From NCBI RefSeq assembly GCF_001591505.1, contig NZ_BCVA01000004.1:124001-188000 (forward strand): a DNA stretch of 64,000 bases, written 5' to 3'. This document shows positions 9,998-19,274 of the stretch, one piece after another; position 1 is the first letter of the stretch; every line of letters starts with the position of its first letter. The notes beneath the pieces are model-generated. The model was not told the DNA's origin. It made no database searches and saw only the letters and a list, made by a program, of their open reading frames with translations. This stretch comes from Neobacillus niacini NBRC 15566. Its GTDB lineage: Bacteria; Bacillota; Bacilli; Bacillales; Cytobacillaceae. A program made the translations under genes and the position numbers.

Positions 9998-11111
9998 TTA
10001 TATACAACCTTTCACAAAGTTCAGCCACTTGAGCTGTATCGAACCCTTTTGAAAGTATTTTATTAACTATTATTTGATATTCTGGGACACGCTTATTCAC
10101 CAATTCTAAGATTGTATTCGACCAATGATCTAATGTTAAATTTAGATCATTGTAAACAAGCAGACCAAGGTCCATATCTACTTCAGTTGTGATGGTATTC
10201 GAAAGAACAGATGGAATACCGGCAGCTTGTGCTTCAACAATAACAGTTGGAAGACCCTCAAAAAGAGAGGGGAATAACATGATATCAAATGTGCGTAAAA
10301 CCATTGGCACATCATTTGTAACTCCAAAGAAAGTCACATTTTCGCTCATCCCTAATTCGTTCACTTTACTTTCAATATCAGGTCTAAGCGGCCCGCCGCC
10401 AACTAAAACGAGATGAAAATCGGGATGAGTTTTTACTAAGTGATGGAAAACCTCGATTAGAAACAAATGATTTTTTGGTGTTGTAAAGCTGCCAACATGA
10501 CCAACAATTTTTTTGGAAAGAGGGATACCTAGCTGACTCCGTATTTCATTTTTATCCATCTGCCAAACTGATTTAAATTGATCTAATTGAACTGAATTTG
10601 GAATAAAAACGGAACGTTTATCTTTCTTGAAATTACTGCCATAAAGAGCCTGACCAGCCTTATCTGAGCAGTAAAATAACAATGTGGAGTTATTCTTAAT
10701 TAATGTTTCCATTAACTTTGTATAAATGCTTCTTAAAGGATTCGATACTTTAAAATCCCTTGAAGTATGGCTGTGTGCAATTCGTACAGGTATTTTAGCA
10801 GTCTTGGCTGTTTGCACAATAACACCTGAAAAATGGTGAATATGGCTATGGATTGCATGAAAGGGGCCATTATTTAACAATACTTCTTTGAGAAGCTTTT
10901 TGTATTTTCTAATTCCAATCGAGCTTGGTGCTGGCAATGTATAAATACAGCCGCCAAGCTCCTTAATTTCACCAATATAGTGTCCCAAGGGATCATGAAC
11001 TAAAAAATCAAACTGAATCTCACTTCGGTTGATATTTCTATATAGGTTCATAATAAATGTTTCTGCTCCGCCCCTGTCCATTTTCTCAATAACTTGGAGC
11101 ACTCTGATCAT
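9984..11111 (-). CDS. GT4-type glycosyltransferase (EpsF-like)
   Basis: A GT-B enzyme of 375 aa. It has VIEKMDRGGAETFIMNLY at the N terminus, IHSHIHHFSG and AHSHTS in the middle, and VGHVGSFTTPKNHLFLIE plus EGLPTVIVEAQAAGIP in the donor domain. The pattern is close to EpsF-type exopolysaccharide glycosyltransferases. The ATG at 11111 follows AAGGGTGA and is preferred over an in-frame GTG at 11120. The start lies inside the end of the flippase gene, which suggests coupled translation. Confidence 0.83.
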   Translation of the reverse strand: MIRVLQVIEKMDRGGAETFIMNLYRNINRSEIQFDFLVHDPLGHYIGEIKELGGCIYTLPAPSSIGIRKYKKLLKEVLLNNGPFHAIHSHIHHFSGVIVQTAKTAKIPVRIAHSHTSRDFKVSNPLRSIYTKLMETLIKNNSTLLFYCSDKAGQALYGSNFKKDKRSVFIPNSVQLDQFKSVWQMDKNEIRSQLGIPLSKKIVGHVGSFTTPKNHLFLIEVFHHLVKTHPDFHLVLVGGGPLRPDIESKVNELGMSENVTFFGVTNDVPMVLRTFDIMLFPSLFEGLPTVIVEAQAAGIPSVLSNTITTEVDMDLGLLVYNDLNLTLDHWSNTILELVNKRVPEYQIIVNKILSKGFDTAQVAELCERLYINGHK

Positions 11112-12354
11112 TTGCTTCACCCTTTTTACTCGTTCTCAAGATATAAATAAACACACATAAATGGCATAGAAAATTAATGATACTCGTTAGTAAGTAGGCA
11201 ATGGATATACCGTATATGCCATCTTTTATTAAAATAAAGCTAAATATTGCATTAGATAGTAAGACGATTGACAATATAAAAGGCTGCACTTTGAAATATC
11301 TAGCAGCGGTAATACCGTAACCAAAAATAGAGCTTATAAATAGAAATACAGCGCCAATCATAATAAGTTTAAACTCATCGTAATAATTTGCAAAATCCGA
11401 GTTATATAATAAGACTAATAATTTGTCTCCAACCAAATACACAAATGCAACAAGAGAAAGTCCTAATATGATCGTAAAAATAATCAATTGAATTTGAAGC
11501 TTGATGAATTGGGCAAGTTTTTTCTGTTGAAAATATAAAGAGAGTCTAGTCATACTAGCTTGTCCAAAAGCATTAACGATGGTGCTGCCAATTATTGTTA
11601 CATATACAATCGAGGTATAATACCCTAGTTCACTGGTACCAATATTGTATTCAATAAAATACTTTGGAACATTGTCAATCAGTGAAATAATAAGGACCAC
11701 TAATCCTAATGGAATACTTTTCTTGGTAAGCATAACAAGTTTTTTTCTATCAAGTTTAAAGTGTATTCTTTCATTTAGCTTTTTAAAATCATAGTAAAGT
11801 AAAAAAATAAATGAAACATTAACCAGTATTACACCAATCAAAAGACTGTTAAGGAAAAATACCCCAATGAAATAAAGGACGATATAAAGAATTCCTCGAA
11901 TGATTAAAGATTTGGATATGTCATCAAATCTTTCTTCTTGCTGGAATTTTCCATAAAAAATGTCGCTGATGGATTCGAAGAATTTTATAAGTGCTATTCC
12001 TATTAATACTAAGCTAAAAACCAAATCGTAATTAAGGAACATAGCAAGAATAATTATTGCAACAAGAGAAAGAATAGATAACAGGAATCTTAGCTGAAAA
12101 TATTCTTGAAAAGAATATTCATTTTTATGGTCTGTAGCTACAACGGAACGCAGCTGCAGACTTGAAAATAAGAAAATGGGGGTTGTTATGGCAAAAGCTA
12201 AATTAAACTCCCCTAAAATTAAAGATGAGCCAACCTTCGCAATAATCGAAAGTATGGCCCATTGGCAAGCCGAATATATAATGTTACCAAAAAACGTCCA
12301 AGATATATTTTTTAGCAATAAGTTCTTATTCAAAAGTTTTTTCGTAAGTCCCAT
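11086..12354 (-). CDS. Wzx-type polysaccharide flippase
   Basis: 422 aa with about 12 to 14 predicted membrane segments and the N-terminal LLKNISWTFFGNIIYSACQW pattern of MATE/MVF-like polysaccharide exporters. It should flip the undecaprenyl-linked repeat unit across the membrane. Its ATG is 2 bp after the stop of the priming transferase gene and is preceded by AAGGTG. The position between priming enzyme and glycosyltransferases supports the role. Confidence 0.83.
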   Translation of the reverse strand: MGLTKKLLNKNLLLKNISWTFFGNIIYSACQWAILSIIAKVGSSLILGEFNLAFAITTPIFLFSSLQLRSVVATDHKNEYSFQEYFQLRFLLSILSLVAIIILAMFLNYDLVFSLVLIGIALIKFFESISDIFYGKFQQEERFDDISKSLIIRGILYIVLYFIGVFFLNSLLIGVILVNVSFIFLLYYDFKKLNERIHFKLDRKKLVMLTKKSIPLGLVVLIISLIDNVPKYFIEYNIGTSELGYYTSIVYVTIIGSTIVNAFGQASMTRLSLYFQQKKLAQFIKLQIQLIIFTIILGLSLVAFVYLVGDKLLVLLYNSDFANYYDEFKLIMIGAVFLFISSIFGYGITAARYFKVQPFILSIVLLSNAIFSFILIKDGIYGISIAYLLTSIINFLCHLCVFIYILRTSKKGEANDQSAPSY

Positions 12355-12356
12355 AC

Positions 12357-13031
12357 TTATCTAGCACCTTTTCCGTTAAAAACGATAAAGAAGGTTTTAA
12401 AGATAATTTTTATATCTAATAAAAGAGATATATTATTGATATAAATCATATCTTTTTCTAGTTTTTGAGCAGGTGTTAAATCATAACCGCCATTAATTTG
12501 CGCCCAGCCGGTTAATCCTGGTTTAACTGACAACCGGTTAACAAAACCCGGAATTTCTTCGTTAAATTGAATAGTGAACTTTGGAATTTCTGGACGTGGT
12601 CCAACAATGGACATGTCCCCTTTAAGAACATTCCATAACTGTGGAAGTTCGTCTATCCTTGTTTTACGAATGAATTTACCAACAGTTGTTACCCTTGGGT
12701 CATTTTTCGCAGCCCAAGTAGCCCCATTTTTTTCTGCGTCTGTCACCATGGAGCGGATTTTATATATCATAAAATATTTTCCCCTCAGTCCAACGCGTTC
12801 CTGTGCGAATAAGACTGGTCCAGGGCTATCCAATACTACAAAAATACTTGTAATAAGCAATATTGGGGCAGTTATAATTAGCCCAATTAAAGCAATTACA
12901 ATATCTATTATTCTTTTAATAAATAATTGCAAATCTAGTGTAGAAGTATTTTGTTCTATATATGGATAAGGAGATTCTAGAGAGCCTTGCTGCTTTTGGA
13001 ATGAATTCTCAGTTTCAACTTTTATATTCAT
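12357..13031 (-). CDS. Undecaprenyl-phosphate sugar-1-phosphate transferase (bacterial sugar transferase family)
   Basis: Starts repeat-unit synthesis by moving a sugar-phosphate from UDP-sugar to undecaprenyl phosphate. It has one N-terminal hydrophobic helix (IIDIVIALIGLIITAPILL) and the family blocks DSPGPVLFAQERVG, YKIRSM, TRIDELPQLWNVLKGDMS, VGPRPE and KPGLTGWAQINGGYD. At about 224 aa it is the short monotopic form (EpsL/PglC-like) without the WbaP N-terminal part. Start choice is uncertain: ATG 13031 or GTG 13040/13043, all near a GGGTGGTG box. It heads the biosynthetic part of the leftward operon. Confidence 0.9.
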   Translation of the reverse strand: MNIKVETENSFQKQQGSLESPYPYIEQNTSTLDLQLFIKRIIDIVIALIGLIITAPILLITSIFVVLDSPGPVLFAQERVGLRGKYFMIYKIRSMVTDAEKNGATWAAKNDPRVTTVGKFIRKTRIDELPQLWNVLKGDMSIVGPRPEIPKFTIQFNEEIPGFVNRLSVKPGLTGWAQINGGYDLTPAQKLEKDMIYINNISLLLDIKIIFKTFFIVFNGKGAR

Positions 13032-13148
13032 ACCATACACCACCCAATTAATAAGATTTTCGTAACTATTATATCTAATATATTTCTATGATTCTACAAT
13101 TTCCAACATTATTCCATCTTTATATGAAAGTAAAGGAGAATTAAGACT

Positions 13149-14093
13149 TTACTTAATTTCTAGATTCTCCTTTAAGATATTCTGTACTCTTTGTTTTTCT
13201 TCGTCTGAAATGATCTGATAAGAAACGTTATTAATCATTGCACCTTGTGCATTCATTTCAATTTGCTCAATAGCATTTATGGCACCTTTGTATTTACTCT
13301 GAATGGTTACCATTTCATCAAACGTTAAGTTTGTTTTTACGTTATTTCCTAATGCACTGAATATATCACCGTAATTGGTTAAAGAGCTTAGGCTTGCTCC
13401 TTTATTAATAACAGCTTGGATAACTTGGCGTTGACGCATTTGTCTTCCAAAATCTCCGCGTGGATCCTCATGGCGCATACGAGCATAATACAATGCTCTG
13501 TCTCCATTAAGATTTAACGTGCCTTTTGCATAATGTCTTCCATCGATAGTGAAATCTAAATCATTTTCCACAGTGACACCGCCAACTGCGTCCACAATAT
13601 CTTGGAAACCTTCCATATTAATTTGGACATAATAGTCAATAGGGATATCTAAAAACTCTTCAATCGTATTGAGTGACATTTCCACACCACCAAAAGCATA
13701 TGCGTGGTTTATTTTGTCTGATTTTCCTCTGCCAACAATTTCAACTCTGGTATCACGAGGAATGCTTAACATTTTAACAGAATTTGTATTTGGGTTAACC
13801 GTAAGGATAATAATCGTATCTGATCTGCCTTTGTCGTTTTCCCTTTGGTCAACACCTAATAATGCAACCGAAATCGGTTCAGCTTCCTTCAAGGAGACTT
13901 CTTCCGTTCTTTTATCTGATTTCTCTCTTTCAAGTGGAGAGTGCATAGTATCAACTGCATTCGTTAATGAGTTATAGACGGAAAATGAATAGGCACCGAC
14001 TGCAGCAATTAATATAATAAGGATGGTTAATAGGACACGTAACCATTTGCGTTTTTTCTTTTTGTTTTTTTTCTTTTCCGCTCTAGAAGACAT
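13149..14093 (-). CDS. LytR-CpsA-Psr (LCP) family wall-polymer ligase
   Basis: Attaches undecaprenyl-linked polymers to peptidoglycan on the outer face. A very basic N terminus (KKKNKKKKRKWLR) is followed by one membrane helix, then the LCP domain: ALLGVDQREND, GRSDTIIILTVNP, LSIPRDTRVEI, DKINHAYAFGG, ALYYARMRHEDPRGDFGRQMRQRQV. These carry the Arg/Asp residues that bind the pyrophosphate lipid. 314 aa is typical. The neighbouring priming enzyme and flippase suggest it links that locus's polymer to the wall. A second LCP gene lies at 27592-28581. Confidence 0.9.
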   Translation of the reverse strand: MSSRAEKKKNKKKKRKWLRVLLTILIILIAAVGAYSFSVYNSLTNAVDTMHSPLEREKSDKRTEEVSLKEAEPISVALLGVDQRENDKGRSDTIIILTVNPNTNSVKMLSIPRDTRVEIVGRGKSDKINHAYAFGGVEMSLNTIEEFLDIPIDYYVQINMEGFQDIVDAVGGVTVENDLDFTIDGRHYAKGTLNLNGDRALYYARMRHEDPRGDFGRQMRQRQVIQAVINKGASLSSLTNYGDIFSALGNNVKTNLTFDEMVTIQSKYKGAINAIEQIEMNAQGAMINNVSYQIISDEEKQRVQNILKENLEIK

Positions 14094-14487
14094 GTGTTTC
14101 CTCCTTAGGTATTGAAATATATATGAATGAGATTAATGGTATGAATTAATTTTCGACAAATAATGCAATGCGTCTTTTTTACTATAATATGATAACACTA
14201 AGTAATTAAAATAATAAGATGTAGATTATTCCTCTATTATCAAATTTAAACCATCAATATGCAGTATAGCAGAATATACCAAATATTAATATAAAATTAT
14301 AGATATGTTGCAAATTATTTGGTAATTTTAGCGTTCTAGTAAACACCAATAAATTTATTTCTAGAATAGTACTTTAGGATGGCAGTGTCTTTACTTGTTT
14401 TTATAAAATGCAACATTTATACTATATTTCAACAATGTCATAATAGGTAATATAATACACAAAAACCTAAAAAAAAAGGAGGATTCT
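14094..14487. other. 394-bp AT-rich divergent intergenic region
   Basis: No ORF or RNA gene is recognisable. It separates the leftward LCP operon from the rightward small membrane protein gene and must hold promoters for both. A TATAAT at 14451-14456 lies about 30 bp before the rightward start, without a good -35 box. Confidence 0.5.
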
Positions 14488-14880
14488 ATGAAAGAACTAA
14501 TTCTACTATTAGCAGACATTGTTAATACACTACATGACTATATCTGGAATCTATCAAATTTGATGGGCTTTAATTTTACAGATAAAGACCTTCATTTATG
14601 GGTTTTGGGTTTAATAGGAATATTCACATTTTTTATTGTACACGCCCTTTTTATTAGATTGGCAAAATATAGTATTACTGCTATTTCATTTATCTACACT
14701 CTAACTGTCATACTTGTCCTTGTTTTTGCTATAGAAATACAGCAAAAGATAACGGGCAGAGGGCAAATGGAATTTGACGATGCCATTATTGGTTTATGGG
14801 GATTCTTGCTTTTCTTCATAGGTTTCCTATTTTTGAAAGGTATTTACATGCTAATAAAAAAATATTTGTTTAAAAAATGA
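14488..14880 (+). CDS. Small membrane protein of unknown function
   Basis: 130 aa with about three hydrophobic segments (centred near residues 44, 73 and 112) and a basic C-terminal tail (IKKYLFKK). AAAAAAAGGAGG lies just upstream of the ATG, so the gene is very likely expressed. I recognise no family. It stands alone between the LCP gene and a large glucosaminidase gene, which suggests an envelope role, but nothing in the sequence identifies it. Confidence 0.6.
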   Translation: MKELILLLADIVNTLHDYIWNLSNLMGFNFTDKDLHLWVLGLIGIFTFFIVHALFIRLAKYSITAISFIYTLTVILVLVFAIEIQQKITGRGQMEFDDAIIGLWGFLLFFIGFLFLKGIYMLIKKYLFKK

Positions 14881-15040
14881 CCTGTAATAAATTCCAATAT
14901 TTTTAATTTATTGACAGTCTATTAAACACAAAATATGATAAAATGGTATTTAATATTTAATAAATCGACAATTTTTGTCGACTTTATAACTAAAATGATT
15001 TATTCATTTTAGTAGATTAATAGGGGGAATGTATAAAGAA

Positions 15041-17431
15041 ATGAAAAAGTTTTCCATTAGTTTTTTGTTCTTGCTTTTCGTAATGACTCTTTTCTCACCT
15101 CCCGATAGAACCTCTGCCTATACAGATTATTCACAACACAGAATTATAACAGGAGAGTTTTATGGTGAGGAAAGCGTAAATAATGCTTTGCAGAGATTAA
15201 TGTCTGATACAGGCTGGTGGGCAGCTTATGAACCAGCAAGAGACCCTATACCTTATTATCAAATTTATTCGGGGGATTACTATAATGAAATGGCAGCCAA
15301 AGAAAGAATAAGCCATTTTCAAAGTAGTACGGGGTTTAGTGCAAATTATCAGCCGGCAGGAGCACCTGTACCTTATCAAAAAATTGTAACAGGGTATTTT
15401 TATGGTGAAGAAAATGTAAAGCGTATTATACAAGACTTCACTAGAAGTACCGGAGTTAACGCTGCATATGAACAAACTGGGGAATATGTATTCAAAAAGA
15501 GATTAGTAGCTGAAGGATTCGCGGGAGAAGATTATACAAAGGGAGTCATTCAACAATTCCAACAGTCTACTGGAATCTCCTCATCTTATCAACCAACCGG
15601 AGAATATCAGGAATACAAACAATTTATCTCAGGTGAATTTTATGATGAGGAACTAATAAAAAGAGTACTGCAAGAATTCAATACAAAAACAGGATTAAAT
15701 GCTAACTATGAACCAGTTAAATATTCAGACGGAACGATTATTAGTACTGGCTGGTTTATTGGAGAAACCCAGGTACAAGCTATAGTCAATCAAATTAAAA
15801 AGGATTTGGGATTTTCTGCTAGATACGAATCGGCAGAAGCGGGTGATAGTTTTAGAATAATCTTTAACCCGTTAGCCGGAAATTCACTATCAAGTGCGAC
15901 CGAGTATTTAGATAAAAAGGGTTGGTGGTATAGTCTAACCCCATCCGATCAAAAGGTTCCTATCTCGTTCCGAATTATTTCCGAAGAAACAATAGATATA
16001 AAGAAGCTAGAGACGGCTAGCGTTTATTTTAATAGTAAAAACTGGTGGTCAACCACTATTTCAACTGGTAAAAAGGGTCCTGCAATTTATCGTATTGTTA
16101 CCGTTCCTTTAACAGAAAATGAACTAAACAAAGGGATAACCTATTTAAACCAATTAGGAATAGGGCATAGCACACAAATCACTGATGAGAAGGATTACTC
16201 TTTATTTAGAATTGTTACCGATCCTGTCCTTGGAATCGAACAGGTTGGTGCATTTTTCAGTAAAAACGGTTGGTGGTACACCACTCAAGCAACTGATAAA
16301 GTAGGCTACGCCGCCTATAAAATAGTCACACAACCACTATTAGGTAATGGTAAAAGTGATCAAGCATTAGATTACTTTAAAAAGAATGGGTTGTATGCAA
16401 CAGCGGTAGCAACTGGCGACAAAATGAATGTCTACCGTATTGCTACCGGTACATTCTGGGGCTATGAAAATACAGTAGCTAATGCAAAAATGGTAACAAA
16501 CCGTTATGGCTGGTGGACAACAACTGAGAAAGTTTTAAATGGACCACAGGTGATGACTACCAACTATAATATGACATTGGCACAAATGCTTAACCTTCAA
16601 ATGCAGAAGTCTCCGCAAACGGATAAGTATCGAAATGATCCGGCATATATTTACACTGCTTATATAGACCCAGTTAATAATATAGTAACTGGTAACGATG
16701 TGAATATTAGAAGTGGCCCAGGTACTGGTTATGAGATTGTTGCACAAAAAGATGCTGGGTTTAAAGATTTTAGAATCTTAGGCACCGAAGGCGAATGGAC
16801 CAAAATATATCTACAATTCAAAGATGCAAAACCAGCAGATGTAGAATATTATCTAAATCCAAATAATTTCCCTTCAACTAGCAATCAGTATTTTCAATTT
16901 CTAAAACTATCTAAACCTGCGAATATTGATGTAAATGAAGTGAATACGAAGATTCTTAATTCCACAAAGGGATCCCTGAGTGGAACGGCTGCAGCATTTG
17001 CTGAAGCTGCAAGACTTTATAATGTGAATGAAATTTATTTAATTGCCCATGCGCTGCATGAGACGGGAAATGGACAGTCATCATTAGCAAAGGGAGTTCA
17101 ATATAATGGCCGAACAGTATATAATATGTATGGCTATAATGCCTTCGATAGCTGCGCAAGGGATTGTGGAGCAAAGAAAGCTTATGATGAAGGATGGTTT
17201 ACTCCGGAAGCAGCCATTATTGGCGGGGCTAAGTTAATTGGAAGTGGCTATATCTATAATCCTACGTTCCAACAGGATACATTATATAAAATGAGATGGA
17301 ATCCTATTCAAACATGGCATCAATACGCAACAGATATTGGCTGGGCTGCAAAACAAATTACGAATATGTATAATTTATATCAATTGATCGATAATTATAC
17401 ACTTTATTTCGATCTTCCTGTGTATGAATAA
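15041..17431 (+). CDS. Secreted N-acetylglucosaminidase (GH73/LytD type) with 12 SPOR-like repeats and an SH3 domain
   Basis: A signal peptide (basic MKK start, hydrophobic core, cleavage near TSA) is followed by about 12 tandem repeats of 32-38 aa (protein residues ~30-490). Each starts with an RIITGEFYG-like strand and ends with a TG-WW/YEP motif, resembling SPOR/peptidoglycan-binding modules. A bacterial SH3 domain follows (VNIRSGPGTGYEIV), and a C-terminal glucosaminidase domain carries the presumed catalytic Glu in LIAHALHETGNGQSS. It should cleave the beta-1,4 bond after GlcNAc in peptidoglycan. The start is unclear: an ATG at 15029 is only 1 nt from the GGGGG box, while ATG 15041 is 13 nt away. 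A strong terminator follows. Confidence 0.85.
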   Translation: MKKFSISFLFLLFVMTLFSPPDRTSAYTDYSQHRIITGEFYGEESVNNALQRLMSDTGWWAAYEPARDPIPYYQIYSGDYYNEMAAKERISHFQSSTGFSANYQPAGAPVPYQKIVTGYFYGEENVKRIIQDFTRSTGVNAAYEQTGEYVFKKRLVAEGFAGEDYTKGVIQQFQQSTGISSSYQPTGEYQEYKQFISGEFYDEELIKRVLQEFNTKTGLNANYEPVKYSDGTIISTGWFIGETQVQAIVNQIKKDLGFSARYESAEAGDSFRIIFNPLAGNSLSSATEYLDKKGWWYSLTPSDQKVPISFRIISEETIDIKKLETASVYFNSKNWWSTTISTGKKGPAIYRIVTVPLTENELNKGITYLNQLGIGHSTQITDEKDYSLFRIVTDPVLGIEQVGAFFSKNGWWYTTQATDKVGYAAYKIVTQPLLGNGKSDQALDYFKKNGLYATAVATGDKMNVYRIATGTFWGYENTVANAKMVTNRYGWWTTTEKVLNGPQVMTTNYNMTLAQMLNLQMQKSPQTDKYRNDPAYIYTAYIDPVNNIVTGNDVNIRSGPGTGYEIVAQKDAGFKDFRILGTEGEWTKIYLQFKDAKPADVEYYLNPNNFPSTSNQYFQFLKLSKPANIDVNEVNTKILNSTKGSLSGTAAAFAEAARLYNVNEIYLIAHALHETGNGQSSLAKGVQYNGRTVYNMYGYNAFDSCARDCGAKKAYDEGWFTPEAAIIGGAKLIGSGYIYNPTFQQDTLYKMRWNPIQTWHQYATDIGWAAKQITNMYNLYQLIDNYTLYFDLPVYE

Positions 17432-17439
17432 GAATAGAA

Positions 17440-17473
17440 GGGTTGACTCAAAATCTGAGTCAGCCCTTTTTTT
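17440..17473 (+). terminator. Terminator after the SPOR-repeat glucosaminidase
   Basis: An 11-bp stem (GGGTTGACTCA with its complement) has a short loop and seven T residues. Confidence 0.93.
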
Positions 17474-17573
17474 CTATAATTTTGGTTAAATAAGATAGGC
17501 AATTATTGGCAATACTAATTTTTGTGGCTATAAATCGAAAACCAAAATGGCATTAGTTAGAAGGTGAAAACAG

Positions 17574-18617
17574 GTGAAGTTGGTTTCCTTAATCGTTCCT
17601 TGTTATAACGAAGATGAATCGGTGAATTTATTTTACTCTGTGGTCAATCCAATCCTTGCAGAGATAAAGGACATTGAATATGAGTTTATTTATGTTAACG
17701 ATGGCAGTAAGGATGAGACCATACAAAAAATAAAGCATTTAAGTAATAAGGAGTCAAATGTGAGGTTTATTAGTTTTAGCAGAAATTTCGGTAAAGAAGC
17801 AGCCATGCTGGCAGGAATTGAAGCAGCCCGTGGTGAGGCTGTAATCCTAATGGATGTAGATCTTCAAGACCCTCCCAATTTGCTGCCGCAAATGATTCAG
17901 GAATGGATAGAGGGTAAATATGATGTCATTTATACCCGCCGCTCCAATCGAAGCGGTGAACCACCGATCCGAAGCTGGTTTGCCAGGAAGTTTTACAAAT
18001 TCATTAATAAGATGAGTGATGTACATATTGTTGATGGTGCAAGAGATTATCGTCTTATGGACCGCAGGGTCGTGGAAAGCTTTCTCCAATTGAAGGAAAA
18101 GAACCGTTTTGCAAAAGGATTATTTATGTGGGTGGGCTATAGGACAAAATGTATTGAATTTGAGAATATAGAGAGGGCAGCCGGAGACTCTAGTTGGAGT
18201 TTTTTGAAGCTCGTTCACTACGCTATAGATGGGATTGTCTCCTTTACCATCTCACCTTTGAGGTGGGCATCCTATTTTGGCTTTTTTACAGCTAGTTCTG
18301 CCTTTTTATATATGTTTTACATTATCTTTGCTAAATTATACTTTGGAAATGAGGTAAGTGGATATGCTTCTATTGTTTCCATTATGTTATTCTTTGGCGG
18401 GCTGCAGCTGATTTTCCTTGGGATTATTGGCGAATATATAGGGAGAATATTTATCGAGGTAAAAGCAAGACCAAGCTATATTGTTCAAGAACAGTCTTCT
18501 TTTGCCTTGAAAAAGGAATTGTCCAAACCAGGTTTAATTGTTAAGGGAGAATTTCCTTCTTCCATTCAACGGAACATACACAAGAAAAAGGCTCTTTATT
18601 TAAGGAGAAATTCCTAA
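17574..18617 (+). CDS. GtrB/CsbB-type polyprenyl-phosphate glycosyltransferase (GT2)
   Basis: Transfers a sugar from a nucleotide donor to undecaprenyl phosphate on the inner face. The GT2 domain shows IVPCYNEDESV, YVNDGSKDET, SFSRNFGKEAAMLAG and the DxD-containing MDVDLQDPP, followed by two C-terminal membrane helices (FGFFTASSAFLYMFYII and IVSIMLFFGGLQLIFLGII), the standard DPM1/GtrB layout. 347 aa. The GTG start follows AAGGTG at 17561. The next gene, gtrA-like, begins immediately after its stop. With the YfhO-like protein at 22404 it completes the three-component glycosylation scheme known for Bacillus and Listeria LTA/WTA. Confidence 0.88.
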   Translation: MKLVSLIVPCYNEDESVNLFYSVVNPILAEIKDIEYEFIYVNDGSKDETIQKIKHLSNKESNVRFISFSRNFGKEAAMLAGIEAARGEAVILMDVDLQDPPNLLPQMIQEWIEGKYDVIYTRRSNRSGEPPIRSWFARKFYKFINKMSDVHIVDGARDYRLMDRRVVESFLQLKEKNRFAKGLFMWVGYRTKCIEFENIERAAGDSSWSFLKLVHYAIDGIVSFTISPLRWASYFGFFTASSAFLYMFYIIFAKLYFGNEVSGYASIVSIMLFFGGLQLIFLGIIGEYIGRIFIEVKARPSYIVQEQSSFALKKELSKPGLIVKGEFPSSIQRNIHKKKALYLRRNS

Positions 18618-19025
18618 GTGGAAAATCACTACAAAGATAATAGTAAAAGCATTAACTTTATAGTTGAAAATAGATTCATTAAATATTGTTTAACCGGTGT
18701 CTTTAATACTGCTCACCATTTTGTATGGTTTCTGCTATTAAGTCCGCTATTGGGATATAAGCTGGCAAATTTAATTGCTTTTCTAGTGGCTAACATCACA
18801 TCTTTCTTTATTAACAGCTATTTTACGTTTCGAGTCCTTCCGAGTATAAAAAAGTTTATGAAATATCCTTCGGTCGTCACGGTTCAAGCTGTAATTGCCT
18901 ATTTAGTTCCTTCTATCTTGTTACTTTTGTCTCCTGAAAGTAAATGGCTTGTTCCAATACTTACTACAATTATTAATTTACCGATTGGGTATTTGATGAC
19001 AAAGAAAGTATTGAGTGCTGATTAA
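18618..19025 (+). CDS. GtrA/GtcA family small membrane protein (putative lipid-linked sugar flippase)
   Basis: 135 aa with four hydrophobic helices and the family features FIKYCLTGVFNTAHHFVWF near the N terminus and SFFINSYFTFR in the middle. GtrA/GtcA proteins are thought to flip polyprenyl-phosphate sugars. The GTG start abuts the stop codon of the GtrB-like gene, with AAGGAGA upstream, so the two are co-translated. Confidence 0.87.
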   Translation: MENHYKDNSKSINFIVENRFIKYCLTGVFNTAHHFVWFLLLSPLLGYKLANLIAFLVANITSFFINSYFTFRVLPSIKKFMKYPSVVTVQAVIAYLVPSILLLLSPESKWLVPILTTIINLPIGYLMTKKVLSAD

Positions 19026-19164
19026 TATCACTGATCCTATAATGAAAAGAATTATTCAGGCAAGAAAACCCTAAATATATCCACTTTTTTAATCGATTTG
19101 GTAATTTAATGTATTTGTAATGATTTGTAAATAAAATATAATATTTATGTTATTCTTCTAAAAG

Positions 19165-19215
19165 AAGTTCCTTAAGAAACATTCAATTGTTGAATTTTAA
19201 GGAACTTTTTTTTTT
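19165..19215 (+). terminator. Terminator after the gtrB-gtrA pair
   Basis: AAGTTCCTTAA pairs with TTAAGGAACTT, an inner ATTCAA/TTGAAT stem sits on top, and ten T residues follow. Confidence 0.9.
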
Positions 19216-19274
19216 ATGAATTTTACTTTTTTATATAAAGAGACAAATAGACAAATAAGGAGTGGCTTGTAAAC

